A stretch of 18,767 bases of DNA from an uncultured Clostridiaceae bacterium. GTDB taxonomy: Bacteria; Bacillota; Clostridia; Clostridiales; Oxobacteraceae. Below, in pieces: positions 6,318-14,055 of the stretch; within the stretch, counting starts at the first letter, position 1, and every line of letters begins with the position of its first letter. The stretch covers positions 1 through 18,767 of the forward strand of contig CALCDS010000042.1 in NCBI GenBank assembly GCA_937900065.1. Direction: 5' to 3'. Under the pieces are notes generated by a model. The model was given only the letters and a program-made list of their open reading frames with translations. It did no database searches and was not told the DNA's origin. Made by a program: the position numbers and the translations under genes.

Positions 6318-7313
6318 TTATCCCTCCCATATGTTGAGCAACATGCTTTCTATTGCAAGCTGATAATTGACATTCAACCTTATCTTTCGTGCAGTCTCCT
6401 TTATGCTCTTGATTATATTATACAAACTGCCGACCGTATATTTTGGGCACTCGTCTTGAATCATGCCAGCCTTGTCAAGATTTATCAAAAGTCTTTTATC
6501 CGCGCATTCCTTGAATATCATCATATCCCTGTAAAAAGACATCATGATATCGAGTATCTTATCAATCCCATCTTTATTATTGATAAAGTATTCCACACTG
6601 TAGAGTGCATCTATTTTATCACAATACTTTATATTTCTTGAAAGCTCTATTATCTCATTTCTTGCAGCCTTTAAATCATCGCTGTCCATAAAATCCAATG
6701 CATTTTTTAGTATCCCGTCAGAAAGCGCAGCCAAATACCTTGCCTGCTCGGCAGATACCCCTGCTTTATCTATCAAATAAGCTTCAATATCCCTTTCAGG
6801 GGCCCTTGTAAATTTCATCACCCTGCATCTTGAAATTATGGTGCTCAATATTGAATACATATTATATGTGAGCAATATTATCACCATCTTTTCAGGAGGT
6901 TCTTCAAGCACTTTCAAAAGTGCATTTTGAGCTTGTTCCGTCATTTTTTCGGCATCATGTATTATATATACCTTTACGCCGTTTTCATAAGGCTTCTTCT
7001 GCATGTCTGCCTGAAGATCCCTTATATCGTCTACGGAAATAGACTGCTTGCTGCCGGAGCGGTTCTTGGCTCTAAAATGGATTATATCGGGATGGTTCCC
7101 GCTTTGGGCCCTTATACATGAAGGACACCTTCCACAGGGATCAAGCCCCTTAGCTTTACAGTTCAATGTCATGGCAAGAATCGATGCTGCGATGCTTTTC
7201 CCGACACCATCGGGACCGCAGAAAAGATACGCATGGGCTATCCTTTTATTGAGCAATGAGTTTTTGATATCTCTAACAATATTCTTTTGGCCTACTATAT
7301 CGTCAAGCACCAT
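6318..7313 (-). CDS. holB: DNA polymerase III delta' subunit
   Basis: A 331-aa clamp-loader AAA+ subunit that helps load the beta sliding clamp at primed DNA. Walker A is intact (GPDGVGKS, 33-40). The zinc site is C52, C60, C63 and C66 (CGRCPSC). The HDAEKMT stretch is the Walker B/sensor region and SRC (about 160) is the clamp-loader arginine motif. The ATG at 7313 has GAGGTGG 4-5 nt upstream. It is the first gene of holB-ricT, with its own promoter in the gap after the darA terminator. In B. subtilis yaaR lies between yaaQ and holB; it is missing here. Confidence 0.95.
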   Translation of the reverse strand: MVLDDIVGQKNIVRDIKNSLLNKRIAHAYLFCGPDGVGKSIAASILAMTLNCKAKGLDPCGRCPSCIRAQSGNHPDIIHFRAKNRSGSKQSISVDDIRDLQADMQKKPYENGVKVYIIHDAEKMTEQAQNALLKVLEEPPEKMVIILLTYNMYSILSTIISRCRVMKFTRAPERDIEAYLIDKAGVSAEQARYLAALSDGILKNALDFMDSDDLKAARNEIIELSRNIKYCDKIDALYSVEYFINNKDGIDKILDIMMSFYRDMMIFKECADKRLLINLDKAGMIQDECPKYTVGSLYNIIKSIKETARKIRLNVNYQLAIESMLLNIWEG

Positions 7314-7345
7314 ATTCCCACCTCAAATATAGAATTACTCATACA

Positions 7346-7373
7346 ATTATACCATACATTATACAACTCTAAA
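7346..7373 (-). promoter_or_regulatory. Promoter of holB-ricT
   Basis: On the minus strand TGG-TATAAT (-10 at 7351-7346) is a perfect extended -10 element. TTTAGA at 7373-7368 is a fair -35 element with a 16-nt spacer. The leader would be about 25 nt. Confidence 0.65.
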
Positions 7374-7380
7374 CAGATGT

Positions 7381-7405
7381 AAAAAAAATACAGGTGCAAC
7401 CTGTA
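7381..7405 (-). terminator. Terminator after darA
   Basis: On the minus strand ATACAGGT (7405-7398) pairs with ACCTGTAT (7394-7387) around a TGC loop, followed by seven T (7387-7381). It separates speA-tmk-darA from holB-ricT. Confidence 0.9.
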
Positions 7406-7441
7406 TCCATCAGAAGTTTTAAGTTGATTTTGGAATAGTGC

Positions 7442-7771
7442 TCAAATTTTTTCAAACCTATCCACATCGACTACAAATATCGTAGCCCCACCAACTGAAA
7501 TCTCAACAGGATATGGTACATATACACCGGTTGTTCCTGTAACAGGGGTCGTTGATGTTATTACCTGTTTTCTTGATTCGCAAAGCTTTTTAATTATCTC
7601 TATCACTCTGTCGACTTTTTCTTCTTCTACGCCTACCAAAAGAGTCGTATTTCCTGCTCTTAAAAAGCCGCCAGTAGTAGCAAGCTTCGTGACTCTGAAG
7701 CTCTCCTTGTTCAATTTGCCGATCAAGTTGGACGCATCATCGTCCTGTACGATAGCTATTACCAGTTTCAT
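7442..7771 (-). CDS. darA: c-di-AMP receptor DarA (PII-like, YaaQ)
   Basis: A 109-aa PII-like trimeric signalling protein that binds cyclic di-AMP in B. subtilis and S. aureus (DarA/PstA); its downstream targets remain poorly defined. The family features are visible: MKLVIAIVQDDDA at the start, the T-loop region with FRVTKLATTGGFLRAGNTTLLVG (about 26-48), and the C-terminal GGATIFVVDVDRFEKI. The length equals the B. subtilis protein. I chose ATG 7771 over an upstream in-frame start because GGAGGGG lies 5 nt before it. It follows tmk by about 29 nt in the same unit and ends at the terminator 7381-7405. The same tmk-yaaQ adjacency exists in B. subtilis. Confidence 0.95.
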   Translation of the reverse strand: MKLVIAIVQDDDASNLIGKLNKESFRVTKLATTGGFLRAGNTTLLVGVEEEKVDRVIEIIKKLCESRKQVITSTTPVTGTTGVYVPYPVEISVGGATIFVVDVDRFEKI

Positions 7772-7800
7772 ATACTCCCCTCCCATATTTTAATTATATA

Positions 7801-8445
7801 CTATTTCGATTGGCCATTCGATCTCTTCAAAAGAAATTCATCGATTATGTTTACAACATCCTTGTGTATTTCCATAACGCTTCTTGAGGCATCTATGATT
7901 TTAATCCTGCTGTTTGTACTCGCGATCTGCTTATAACCCTTGTACACTTTTTTATGAAATTCCAGTTTTTCAAGTTCGAGCCTGTCTGCTTTGCCATCTT
8001 CGATCTTTCTATTCAAAGCCACTTCAGGATCAATATCGAAAAAAACGGTCAGATCCGGCATTATGCCCTGTATTGCAACGCTGTTTATTTTAGAGACCAC
8101 ATCTATCCCTAACCCTCTTCCGACTCCTTGATAGGCAATGGATGAATCTATATACCTGTCGCATATTATAACCTTTCCCTGCTTTAGGCATGGCCTTATG
8201 ACTTCCGTGACATGCTGTGCCCTCGATGCCGCGTACAAAAGCGCTTCTGTTACAGGACTCATCTCGACATTCTCATTATCAAGTATTATATTCCTTACCT
8301 TCTCGCCTATTCTAGTGCCTCCCGGCTCCCTGCTTTCAACCACTTCAAATCCCTTAGATGCGAAATATTCCTTCATAAGCTTTATTTGAGTGCTCTTTCC
8401 TGAACCGTCGCTTCCTTCTATCGATATGAAATAACCCTTTCCCAT
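7801..8445 (-). CDS. tmk: Thymidylate kinase
   Basis: A 214-aa P-loop kinase that converts dTMP to dTDP, essential for dTTP supply. The P-loop GSDGSGKST spans 11-19, the REPGGT substrate motif 39-44, and DRYIDSS (96-102) is the family signature. The LID-like DGKADRLE segment (about 150) is present, and the length is typical. The ATG at 8445 has a near-ideal AAGGAGG site with 5-nt spacing. It lies 10 nt downstream of speA and 29 nt upstream of darA, giving the conserved yaaO-tmk-yaaQ order. Confidence 0.97.
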   Translation of the reverse strand: MGKGYFISIEGSDGSGKSTQIKLMKEYFASKGFEVVESREPGGTRIGEKVRNIILDNENVEMSPVTEALLYAASRAQHVTEVIRPCLKQGKVIICDRYIDSSIAYQGVGRGLGIDVVSKINSVAIQGIMPDLTVFFDIDPEVALNRKIEDGKADRLELEKLEFHKKVYKGYKQIASTNSRIKIIDASRSVMEIHKDVVNIIDEFLLKRSNGQSK

Positions 8446-8455
8446 AGTATCCTCC

Positions 8456-9907
8456 TTACTTTATAACGGCAATGGTTTCAAGTTTCTTGTCCCGCGGCCC
8501 GTTTATTTTTATTCCTGACTCTTTTACCTCCAATACATTATTTATTATATCAGATGTTATTATTTCTCCCGGGAGTATTACAGGTATGCCTGGAGGATAA
8601 GGAGCTATTATATCGGCGCTTATCCTTCCTTCGCTGCTTTTAAAGTCCACCATTTCCATGGGTTCATATACCGCTTCTCTCGGGCTCAATGCCTGATAGG
8701 GCATCCTCCAGATGATTTGCGGAAGATCCTTTACTTCCCTTTCACTGCTGTATTTTACCGATATATCGTATATTGCATCATACAGCCTCTCATAATCCTC
8801 TTTTTTATCGGCTATCGTGCCAATTGCAAGTACGTTATAGAGATCGCTTAATTCCACCTGTATCTTATAGCGCCTGCGAAGTATGTTTTCTATCTTTGTA
8901 CCGGCTATCCCGAAATCCTTAAAGTTTATCGTAACCTTTGTCGGGTCAAAATCAGCAACACTATGCTGGCCTATGATCTCCCTTCCGAAGCAATATATAT
9001 ATGGTATCTCATTCACTCTGTCCCTAAAATCGTCGACCATATTCAAAAGATTGTCAAGCATTTCTTCCCCATGCTCTTCCATCTGGAATCTTGCCAGATC
9101 GAGGCTTGCCATAAGTATATAAGACGGGCTCGTCGTCTGGGTGAGCCTCAGCATGAATTCAATCTTTTCGATATCGACCCTTCCTTTCCTAACATGAAGC
9201 ATAGAACTTTGAGTAAGAGCCGATAAAGTTTTGTGCGCACTTTGGGCACATATATCGGCTCCGGCATCCATGGCATTTAGGGGCAGCTTCTTGCTAAACG
9301 GCAAATGGGCTCCATGAGCTTCATCCACAAGCAGCACCATATTATGCTTATGCACTATCTGTGCAATCGCCTCTATGTCCGAGCAGGTGCCGTAAAATGT
9401 AGGATTGGTTACAAGCACAGCCTTTGCATCCGGGTTCTCGACTATTGCCTTCTCTATTTTTTGAGGCGATACCGATACTGCTATGCCCTTTGCAATATCA
9501 ACTTCAGGTTCATAATATACTGGCCAAAGGCCTCCCAATATCAAAGCTCCCGCCACAGACCTGTGGCTGTTTCTCGGCACGATTATTTTGTCTCCATGAT
9601 TTGTGACCCCTAGTATCATCGAATAGACACCGCATGTAGTACCATTCACAAGGAAATAAGTATAATCGGATCTAAATGCCCTGGCCGCATATTCCTGAGC
9701 TTCCTGTATGATTCCTTCAGGAAGATGGAGGTTGTCCAGCCCCGGGACTTCGGTTTGATCTATAGACAATATATTGTCTTTAAAATCAGGCCTTTCGGTT
9801 ATATTTGAGAAACCTCTTCCATCTTTATGGCCCGGCATATGAAATGATACATTGTTTTCTCTTACGTAATTTACTAGTCCGTCATATAAAGGTGTTCTGT
9901 TTATCAA
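8456..9907 (-). CDS. Orn/Lys/Arg decarboxylase (YaaO/SpeA type)
   Basis: A 483-aa fold-type-I PLP-dependent amino-acid decarboxylase, likely making agmatine or cadaverine for polyamine synthesis; substrate cannot be read from sequence. MPGHKDG (24-30), DEAHGAH (195-201) and SAHKTLSALTQ with the PLP lysine K226 define the active site. The C-terminal domain contains YPPGIPVILPGE. It is the short form of about 480 residues lacking the N-terminal wing domain of the long enterobacterial enzymes. The start is a TTG at 9907 with GGAGG 8 nt upstream; no better start is seen. It opens the speA-tmk-darA unit. B. subtilis has the paralogs speA and yaaO, and by position this gene corresponds to yaaO. Confidence 0.93.
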   Translation of the reverse strand: MINRTPLYDGLVNYVRENNVSFHMPGHKDGRGFSNITERPDFKDNILSIDQTEVPGLDNLHLPEGIIQEAQEYAARAFRSDYTYFLVNGTTCGVYSMILGVTNHGDKIIVPRNSHRSVAGALILGGLWPVYYEPEVDIAKGIAVSVSPQKIEKAIVENPDAKAVLVTNPTFYGTCSDIEAIAQIVHKHNMVLLVDEAHGAHLPFSKKLPLNAMDAGADICAQSAHKTLSALTQSSMLHVRKGRVDIEKIEFMLRLTQTTSPSYILMASLDLARFQMEEHGEEMLDNLLNMVDDFRDRVNEIPYIYCFGREIIGQHSVADFDPTKVTINFKDFGIAGTKIENILRRRYKIQVELSDLYNVLAIGTIADKKEDYERLYDAIYDISVKYSSEREVKDLPQIIWRMPYQALSPREAVYEPMEMVDFKSSEGRISADIIAPYPPGIPVILPGEIITSDIINNVLEVKESGIKINGPRDKKLETIAVIK

Positions 9908-10100
9908 TTGCTATTCCTCCTATGTTTATATTTAATTTTACACCAGATTTGACATAATACATTATCCATAGTTTAAAAAATACTATAATTTTATCAAATC
10001 ATTTCAACTTGTTTTGAGCATATGTTATAGAATGATCCATATTTTAATATTTCCAAACATGATAAAACAAATTACCAATTTAAATGTTTATGCCAAGTAT

Positions 10101-10112
10101 CAAACTAGTTTG
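10101..10112. promoter_or_regulatory. 12-bp palindrome upstream of the decarboxylase
   Basis: CAAACTAGTTTG is a perfect 12-bp palindrome between the gin terminator and the decarboxylase gene, about 195 nt from its start codon. The rest of 9908-10138 is AT-rich and gives no clear -35/-10 pair. An operator role is only a guess. Confidence 0.25.
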
Positions 10113-10138
10113 TCTTAATATTTAGCTTTGCTCCACTA

Positions 10139-10170
10139 TAAAATAATCCGGACTATGCCGGATTATTTTA
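10139..10170 (-). terminator. Terminator overlapping the gin stop codon
   Basis: A perfect 13-bp inverted repeat (10139-10151 with 10158-10170) around a 6-nt loop. The first bases of its minus-strand 5' arm are the gin stop codon, and the 3' arm ends in a TTTTA run. Confidence 0.8.
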
Positions 10171-10353
10171 TAAACCTTCTGCTTGGCAGCTGTATATGCC
10201 CTTTTTTATGAGTTCCTTATACATGTCATACATAGAGTCGCATATATCTGTATTAACCAGAGTTTCCTCGCATTCAGCACATATGAATTTGTCAAGTATC
10301 TCTATTCCCTCGTTTTTAAACCTGCCGCATATTATACATCTTTCGGAAACCAT
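10168..10353 (-). CDS. csfB: Sigma-G inhibitor Gin (CsfB)
   Basis: A 61-aa zinc-binding anti-sigma factor. In B. subtilis CsfB/Gin binds sigma-G in the forespore to stop premature activity. CxxC pairs at C6/C9 and C25/C28 and the pattern CIICGRFKNEGIEILDKFICAECE match the family; the helical C-terminus follows. The ATG at 10353 is preceded by GGTGAT at about 6 nt. It is a single-gene unit ending in the stop-codon-overlapping terminator. Position upstream of yaaO and tmk corresponds to csfB in B. subtilis, where xpaC and yaaN lie between; both are missing here. Confidence 0.9.
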   Translation of the reverse strand: MVSERCIICGRFKNEGIEILDKFICAECEETLVNTDICDSMYDMYKELIKKGIYSCQAEGL

Positions 10354-10709
10354 TTAATCACCAGCCTTAAGCAAATATTATTATTAAGGATTATTGACTA
10401 TTTATAATCGGTCTATTCCAAAGCTTTTGTCAATATAAAATAAGCTGATTTCATGGATCGTTTCCGTCATCTACTTTTAATCTCATACTAGCAGCCCATA
10501 TATTATTTTATTCGATTTTATATACAATTGAGCCTGTTCATAATGCTCAATAGAAAATTTTTCTTGCCCTTGTGCGCTTCAGCAAGGCAAAGATATCCTT
10601 TGCTTTATTATCTTGATTTTGTGCCCAAGGATTTAGAATCAAATATTCTTTTATTTTTTATGCTGTTTTAGAGTAAAATATAAATATTAAATACAAGGAG
10701 CTGATACAA
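10354..10709. other. Intergenic region gin to M20 amidohydrolase
   Basis: This divergent gap has no credible gene. Apart from the possible gin promoter it has a small inverted repeat GCAAAG/CTTTGC around 10585-10605 and a TAAAAT hexamer at 10674-10679 that could be the -10 element of the plus-strand M20 gene, with a poor -35 (TTATTT). Confidence 0.5.
10404..10433 (-). promoter_or_regulatory. Possible promoter of gin
   Basis: On the minus strand a perfect TTGACA (10433-10428) is followed after 18 nt by GATTAT (10409-10404). In B. subtilis csfB is transcribed by sigma-F; I see no convincing sigma-F signal here. Confidence 0.35.
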
Positions 10710-11873
10710 ATGAAACAAAAAATCGTGGGCTTCATTGAGCTGATAAAAGATGAGCTGATCAGCATCAGCAGATATATCTATGAGAATCCCGAAGCTGGGT
10801 ATAAAGAATACAAAGCCCAGAAGATTTTATGCGATACCCTTGAAAAATATGGATTCAATGTAGAAAAAAACTTTTTGGGATTGAACACCGAGTTTAAGGC
10901 TGAATACGGTACCGGCCGGCCGTGCGTCGCATATTTTTGCGAATATGATGCCCTTCCTGAAATAGGACACGGCTGCGGCCACAATATAATAGCGGCAACA
11001 GGAATCGCAGCTGCGATAGGCTTAAGCAGGGTAATAGATGAAACAGGAGGAAAAGTAGTGGTTCTCGGTACACCTGGAGAAGAAATCGGAGGTGCCAAGG
11101 TAGCAATGGCTGAAAAAGGCGTGTTTGACGAAATCGATGCGGCAATGATGGTGCACCCGTCGGATGAAACAGCAGAGAGCGGTATATCCCTAGCAATGGA
11201 TGCAATAGAATTCACTTTTAAAGGGAAAGCAGCTCATGCGGCCGCGAATCCCGAATATGGCATAAATGCATTGAATGCGTGCATTGAAACATTCAATTTG
11301 ATCAATGCCCTAAGGCAGCATGTCACATCGGATGTGCGGATCCACGGCATAATATCCGAAGGCGGAATCGCTGCGAACATAGTCCCTGAAAGAGCAGTTG
11401 CAAAATTCTATGTAAGGAGCCTGAAAAGATCTTCATTAAACGAAGTCGTTGAGAAAGTAAAAAATTGTGCCAGGGCCGGCGCCATGGGCACGGGAGCTGG
11501 TCTAAAAATAAGGAATTATGAGCTCTCATATGACAATATGGTGACAAACCGCACTCTGTCTAGAATATTCAGCCACAATCTGAAAGAATGCGGCATTATA
11601 GATATACACGGCCCTAAAAACAGCATGGGATCACTGGACATGGGAAATGTGAGCCATGTCGTTCCCGCCATACATCCGTATATAAAAATATGCAAAAAAG
11701 GCATTGCCAGCCACAGCAAGGAATTCGCCGATGCAACTCAATCAGACCTTGCAAATGAAAACATGATAAAGTCCGCAAAAGCCCTTGCAATTACAGGCTA
11801 TGATATAATAACCAATAAGAATATGATGGATGAGATAAAAGAAGAGTATAAAAATCAAAGGAGCCTTTTTTAA
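10710..11873 (+). CDS. M20-family amidohydrolase (PM20D2/AbgB-like)
   Basis: A 387-aa zinc-dependent amidase or dipeptidase of the M20 family, cytosolic. Residues 75-92 (YFCEYDALPEIGHGCGHN, with H87, C89 and H91) carry metal ligands. GTPGEE (120-125) contains the catalytic and metal glutamates, and H149 lies in MMVHPSD. A dimerisation domain begins around 165 (FKGKAAHAAANPEYGINAL, H176). The late histidine is in ASHSKEF (about 345). The EYDALPEIGHGCGHN pattern places it with PM20D2/AbgB-like enzymes, which cleave aminoacyl dipeptides or p-aminobenzoyl-glutamate; the substrate is unknown. The ATG at 10710 has AAGGAG 9 nt upstream. The stop codon overlaps the convergent gene by 4 nt. Confidence 0.93.
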   Translation: MKQKIVGFIELIKDELISISRYIYENPEAGYKEYKAQKILCDTLEKYGFNVEKNFLGLNTEFKAEYGTGRPCVAYFCEYDALPEIGHGCGHNIIAATGIAAAIGLSRVIDETGGKVVVLGTPGEEIGGAKVAMAEKGVFDEIDAAMMVHPSDETAESGISLAMDAIEFTFKGKAAHAAANPEYGINALNACIETFNLINALRQHVTSDVRIHGIISEGGIAANIVPERAVAKFYVRSLKRSSLNEVVEKVKNCARAGAMGTGAGLKIRNYELSYDNMVTNRTLSRIFSHNLKECGIIDIHGPKNSMGSLDMGNVSHVVPAIHPYIKICKKGIASHSKEFADATQSDLANENMIKSAKALAITGYDIITNKNMMDEIKEEYKNQRSLF

Positions 11874-11880
11874 GGCTCCT
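11859..11880. terminator. Shared hairpin at convergent gene ends
   Basis: AGGAGCCTT (11859-11867) and AAGGCTCCT (11872-11880) form a perfect 9-bp stem with a 4-T loop. Both convergent stop codons lie in it. T-runs beyond the stem are weak on both strands, so it may terminate or simply protect both transcripts. Confidence 0.5.
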
Positions 11881-12382
11881 GATTCATGATATATTTTAGT
11901 TTTCCTACAAGCTGACTGCTGGGCTCAAAATAAAGTTTCATTTTTTTGCCTTTATGGTTTACCACACATGAATAAACATTTTTCTTAGAAGAGAGGCAAA
12001 GGAATTTATATGTCCTTTCAATATCCTTTGAACCTTTATCCTCTTTTAAAGGCAAAAATGACTCTATATCAGTTACGTCGATGCTCAATATGACTTTTCT
12101 TGTGCTTCCGATGTTCTTTTCAAAAATAAGCTCTTTATCTATAAGCTTATAAGTGTAAAATATCCTGTTAACATACAGCATATTGTAAAGCATCCTTATC
12201 ATAATAGCAAAAAGCACTGCATCCGTAAGCAATATAAGCTCCAGCCTTATCTCATATTTGATGCTGTAATCAGCGCTGTTTGCCCCGAGATGAGCAACAA
12301 GCGTAAACAGCACTATAAAAAGCAGTATCTTTATAATCGAAACTTTTTTGTTTCGTATACTCTCTTTGTATATAATCCCCAT
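11870..12382 (-). CDS. Small membrane protein, TM hairpin plus PH-like domain
   Basis: A 170-aa protein I cannot assign to a named family. Two transmembrane helices (about 15-33 and 48-70) precede a cytosolic beta-rich domain containing RKVILSIDVTDIESFLP (95-111) and YKFLCLSSKKNVYSCVV. The pattern basic patch - S(I/F)xxxDIE - KIY/YKF - LSK also occurs in the protein encoded at 351-836, which has the same layout, so both may be members of one divergent family. I chose ATG 12382 (MGIIYKES) because AAGGGG lies 5 nt upstream; longer in-frame starts lack a ribosome site. The upstream leader holds a 9-bp hairpin (12409-12437), and a TATAAT box lies at 12459-12464. Confidence 0.75.
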   Translation of the reverse strand: MGIIYKESIRNKKVSIIKILLFIVLFTLVAHLGANSADYSIKYEIRLELILLTDAVLFAIMIRMLYNMLYVNRIFYTYKLIDKELIFEKNIGSTRKVILSIDVTDIESFLPLKEDKGSKDIERTYKFLCLSSKKNVYSCVVNHKGKKMKLYFEPSSQLVGKLKYIMNQEP

Positions 12383-12720
12383 GATATCCCCTTCCAGTAA
12401 AAAGCACATGGCTGTATTGTATATATCGATACAGCCACTGCACAAAGCTAACATAGAAATTATACACTGTAAAATCGATATATTCTACATTTATAGGCAT
12501 ATTCTATAGGCTGAATTATTGCGCTAATACATGCTGCATCCCTATATCTTCTTATTGCACAGCCTATTGCAACTTTATTTGCTCTATCAAATGCACTGAA
12601 TTCGATTAAGTCAGTTTATTCAGCTTAAACAATCTGCATATATATATCATGAAAGCTATATTCTATTATAAACAACTATACATGATATAGGACCGTTATA
12701 CTTATCAGGGAGGTATTTGT
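12383..12720. other. Divergent intergenic region before the ATPase
   Basis: No gene is visible. On the minus strand TATAAT (12464-12459) is a likely -10 element for the 11870-12382 gene, with a leader of about 70 nt holding a 9-bp stem (12409-12417 with 12429-12437). On the plus-strand side, TATATCATG (12643-12651) and CATGATATA (12681-12689) form a perfect spaced inverted repeat 30-80 nt before the ATPase start. Confidence 0.55.
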
Positions 12721-13842
12721 ATGGTGAAAAAAGCCAATATAAGAAGGGTATTCCCGGGTGCCAACACATACAAGGGTTTTTATTCATTCTATGATTATAT
12801 ATTGCCACAGGATGAGGCCTCCAGAATATTCATACTCAAAGGCGGGCCTGGAACAGGAAAATCCACTTTTATAAAAAGGATCGCAAGTGATATTATCAAT
12901 TTAGGACTTGATATTGAATGCCATCACTGTTCTTCTGACAATGATTCGCTGGATGGAGTCGTAATACCATCCCTAAAAGTAGCTGTGGTCGACGGCACAG
13001 CGCCACATATCGTGGACCCCAAAGCTCCTGGAGCCGTTGATGAGATCGTAAACCTCGGAGAATGTTGGGATGAAACTAAGCTTATGTCGTCCAGAGATGA
13101 AATATTAAAATACAACAACCGCATTGCGAAATTATTCAATATTGCCTACAGCCATCTAAAGGAAGCAAAAATAGCATATGATGAATGGGAAAGTTATATG
13201 GAAGCAGGCATAGACAAAATCAGGTATAATGAAATATTGGGGGCGATGCTAAAGAGCATCTTTGAGGATGTATCTGCAAACTATGAATCGCCTCCAAAGG
13301 TAAGGCATCTATTCGCCTCTGCCATAACCCCGGGAGGAATAAAAAATTATATCGACACATTGATAGATTCGAGAATGAAAAGTTACTCAATCGAGGGGGA
13401 ACCGGGCACCGGAGTCAAAAAAATGATACAAAGAATAGCACAATCAGCTTATGAGAAGGGCTTATTTACCGAACAGTTCCACTGCCCATTTGATCCTGAT
13501 TCCGTAGACATGGTAATCATCCCTGAAATAAACATAGCGGTACTCAATATGTCCAAACCATTCCATTATAATGTGTCCAAAATAAACGGATTAAGGTTTG
13601 AGGACAGGGTAAATCTGAACATATGCATACAGAAAAAGGAGATTGAAGACTATGAAGTGGAACTTGAAGATGCCAAAAGGCGTTTTTATTATTTAATCGC
13701 AAGTGCGATAGAACACTTTTCCCAGGCTAAGTCCATACATGACAAGGTCGAAAATTTTTACAAGCCAGCCATGGATTTTAAGATGATTGAAGAAAAAAGA
13801 CAAGAGGTGCTTAAAAAGATACTTAAATATAAAATTGAATGA
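12721..13842 (+). CDS. Duplicated P-loop ATPase, PRK06851-like
   Basis: A 373-aa protein resembling the uncharacterised PRK06851 ATPase family. Residues 1-190 hold a good Walker A (GGPGTGKST, 41-49). Residues 195-373 look like a second copy with GEPGTGVKK (226-234), where the Walker A lysine is replaced by V232 and the Ser/Thr by K233. Both halves share a second landmark, HC-x2-D-x-DS-x-D-x-V-x-IP-x4-AV, at 69-90 and 254-275, which shows an internal duplication. The spacer contains charged helices, possibly coiled coil, as does the C-terminus. The ATG at 12721 has GGGAGGT 6 nt upstream. It is monocistronic as far as can be seen. The function is unknown; cytosolic, no membrane segment. Confidence 0.85.
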   Translation: MVKKANIRRVFPGANTYKGFYSFYDYILPQDEASRIFILKGGPGTGKSTFIKRIASDIINLGLDIECHHCSSDNDSLDGVVIPSLKVAVVDGTAPHIVDPKAPGAVDEIVNLGECWDETKLMSSRDEILKYNNRIAKLFNIAYSHLKEAKIAYDEWESYMEAGIDKIRYNEILGAMLKSIFEDVSANYESPPKVRHLFASAITPGGIKNYIDTLIDSRMKSYSIEGEPGTGVKKMIQRIAQSAYEKGLFTEQFHCPFDPDSVDMVIIPEINIAVLNMSKPFHYNVSKINGLRFEDRVNLNICIQKKEIEDYEVELEDAKRRFYYLIASAIEHFSQAKSIHDKVENFYKPAMDFKMIEEKRQEVLKKILKYKIE

Positions 13843-13977
13843 GCTTAAAAAACATGCGGCAGATTGCGCTTTCAAAATCATTATAAATTTCAACAAAAGC
13901 AAATACTAAAAACATGATTTATCAACTATCTGAAAGCAGAAATCACAGATTATTGATACTCATCTTAAAACTGAGCT

Positions 13978-14006
13978 TTTAAACTATCATGATACAAGTA
14001 TATAAT
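13978..14006 (+). promoter_or_regulatory. Probable sigma-A promoter of signal peptidase gene
   Basis: TTTAAA (13978-13983), a 17-nt spacer and a perfect TATAAT (14001-14006) lie about 50 nt before the start codon. The gap 13843-14000 shows no terminator for the ATPase gene. Confidence 0.5.
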
Positions 14007-14055
14007 ATATTTATTGGTCTATTTAAAATTAGATATAACTGAGGTGACTTTGGAT

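Noticed and set aside
9962..9970. DnaA-box-like TTATCCATA
   Set aside because: One mismatch to TTATCCACA and isolated; a similar near-match lies in darA. No cluster or AT-rich unwinding element, so oriC itself is not claimed.
13693..13902. Minus-strand 69-codon frame at the end of the ATPase gene
   Set aside because: Lies antisense to the ATPase coding region; its composition reflects the reverse of a charged helix. No ribosome site.
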